A stretch of 64,000 nt of DNA from an uncultured Coriobacteriales bacterium (GTDB lineage: Bacteria; Actinomycetota; Coriobacteriia; Coriobacteriales; UMGS124). Shown here in pieces: positions 63,761 to 64,000 of this stretch. The stretch covers positions 1 through 64,000 of the forward strand of contig CAKUFZ010000005.1 of assembly GCA_934654475.1 (NCBI GenBank). Direction: 5' to 3'. The position numbers and the translations under genes are program-made. The notes beneath the pieces were generated by a model, which made no database searches, was not told where the DNA came from, and was given only the letters and a program-made list of their open reading frames with translations. The stretch's first letter is position 1. Each line of letters starts with the position of its first letter.

Positions 63761-64000
63761 ATGCCCGTACCTTCCACCGCGTATTGTTACGATTTCAAAA
63801 TCCTCGAGAACGAGCAGGTAGCACCCCAGATGATGCGCCTGCGTCTCGAGTGCCCCGAGCTTGCCCGCTCCATTGAGCCGGGCCAGTTCATGAACCTGAG
63901 GGTTCCGGGCGACCCTAGTGAGATCCTGCGCCTGCCGTTCTCCTGGTCCTGCAAGGACGCGGAGGCTGGCTGGGTGGAGTTTGCCTACCTGGTGATCGGC
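63761..64000 (+). CDS. pyrK: dihydroorotate dehydrogenase electron transfer subunit PyrK, 5' part (3' end outside window)
   Basis: The first 80 codons of an FAD/2Fe-2S electron transfer protein that passes electrons from PyrD (type 1B) to NAD+. The segment VAPQMMRLRLECPELARSIE, then PGQFMNLRVPGD and the FAD-binding ILRLPFSWS are typical of PyrK. GGGGAGGAG precedes the ATG by six bases. Position after carB supports the call; pyrD and pyrFE are expected downstream, outside the window. Confidence 0.88.
   Translation, partial: MPVPSTAYCYDFKILENEQVAPQMMRLRLECPELARSIEPGQFMNLRVPGDPSEILRLPFSWSCKDAEAGWVEFAYLVIG

Overview
The window is a 64 kb stretch of a GC-rich chromosome. Gene content and order (rimP-nusA-ylxR-infB-rbfA, dnaG-rpoD, rnc-smc-ftsY-ffh, a C-rich L28 and L32, a FakA/Asp23 pair, and a complete pyr operon behind a PyrR-type attenuator) point to a Gram-positive actinobacterium. 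The protein style fits the class Coriobacteriia (Olsenella/Atopobiaceae/Collinsella-like). That placement is inference from sequence style; no 16S rRNA or species-specific marker is present. Nearly all genes are on the + strand, packed tightly, with overlaps and frequent GTG/TTG starts.

Layout. 1-4.7 kb: 3' end of argS, hom, an ABC-class ATPase (PF09818-like) and, convergent to it, an FmdB-type zinc ribbon gene. 4.9-8.2 kb: a thiamin salvage locus behind a TPP riboswitch (thiM, thiE, then a thiD-thiN fusion after an internal terminator-like hairpin). 8.3-24.2 kb: rpmB, an Asp23 protein, fakA, recG, coaD, a coiled-coil protein, a DUF177 protein, rpmF, plsX, rnc, smc, ftsY, ffh, a non-coding repeat array, and a HAD phosphatase. 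24.3-37.9 kb: ftsH, an L,D-transpeptidase, ileS, lspA, an RluD-type pseudouridine synthase, a membrane glycosyltransferase, an IMP dehydrogenase and leuS.

37.9-40.2 kb is the only clearly accessory stretch. It has lower GC, a giant hairpin element, a tandem hairpin array, a small zinc-ribbon membrane protein behind a perfect palindrome, the remains of a nucleotidyltransferase gene, and a translationally overlapping pair of small genes (DUF4160-like plus partner) laid out like a toxin-antitoxin module. 40.2-51.98 kb: the rimP-nusA-ylxR-infB-rbfA-nrnA-truB-ribF-dnaG chain, whose leader carries a terminator just before the first ribosome binding site, then rpoD with its own promoter. 52.1-56.3 kb: tRNA-Asn, tRNA-Arg, a Wzm/Wzt-like polysaccharide exporter and two family-2 glycosyltransferases. 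56.3-64 kb: pyrR-pyrB-pyrC-carA-carB-pyrK (last gene cut by the window edge) under a PyrR-attenuator.

The most unusual signal is a family of long intergenic hairpins: three tandem copies with a ~167 bp period after ffh and one much longer copy after leuS. All share the same short internal-loop sequences, while their stems change in a compensated way. They look like a structured RNA or a mobile hairpin family not explained by the surrounding genes.
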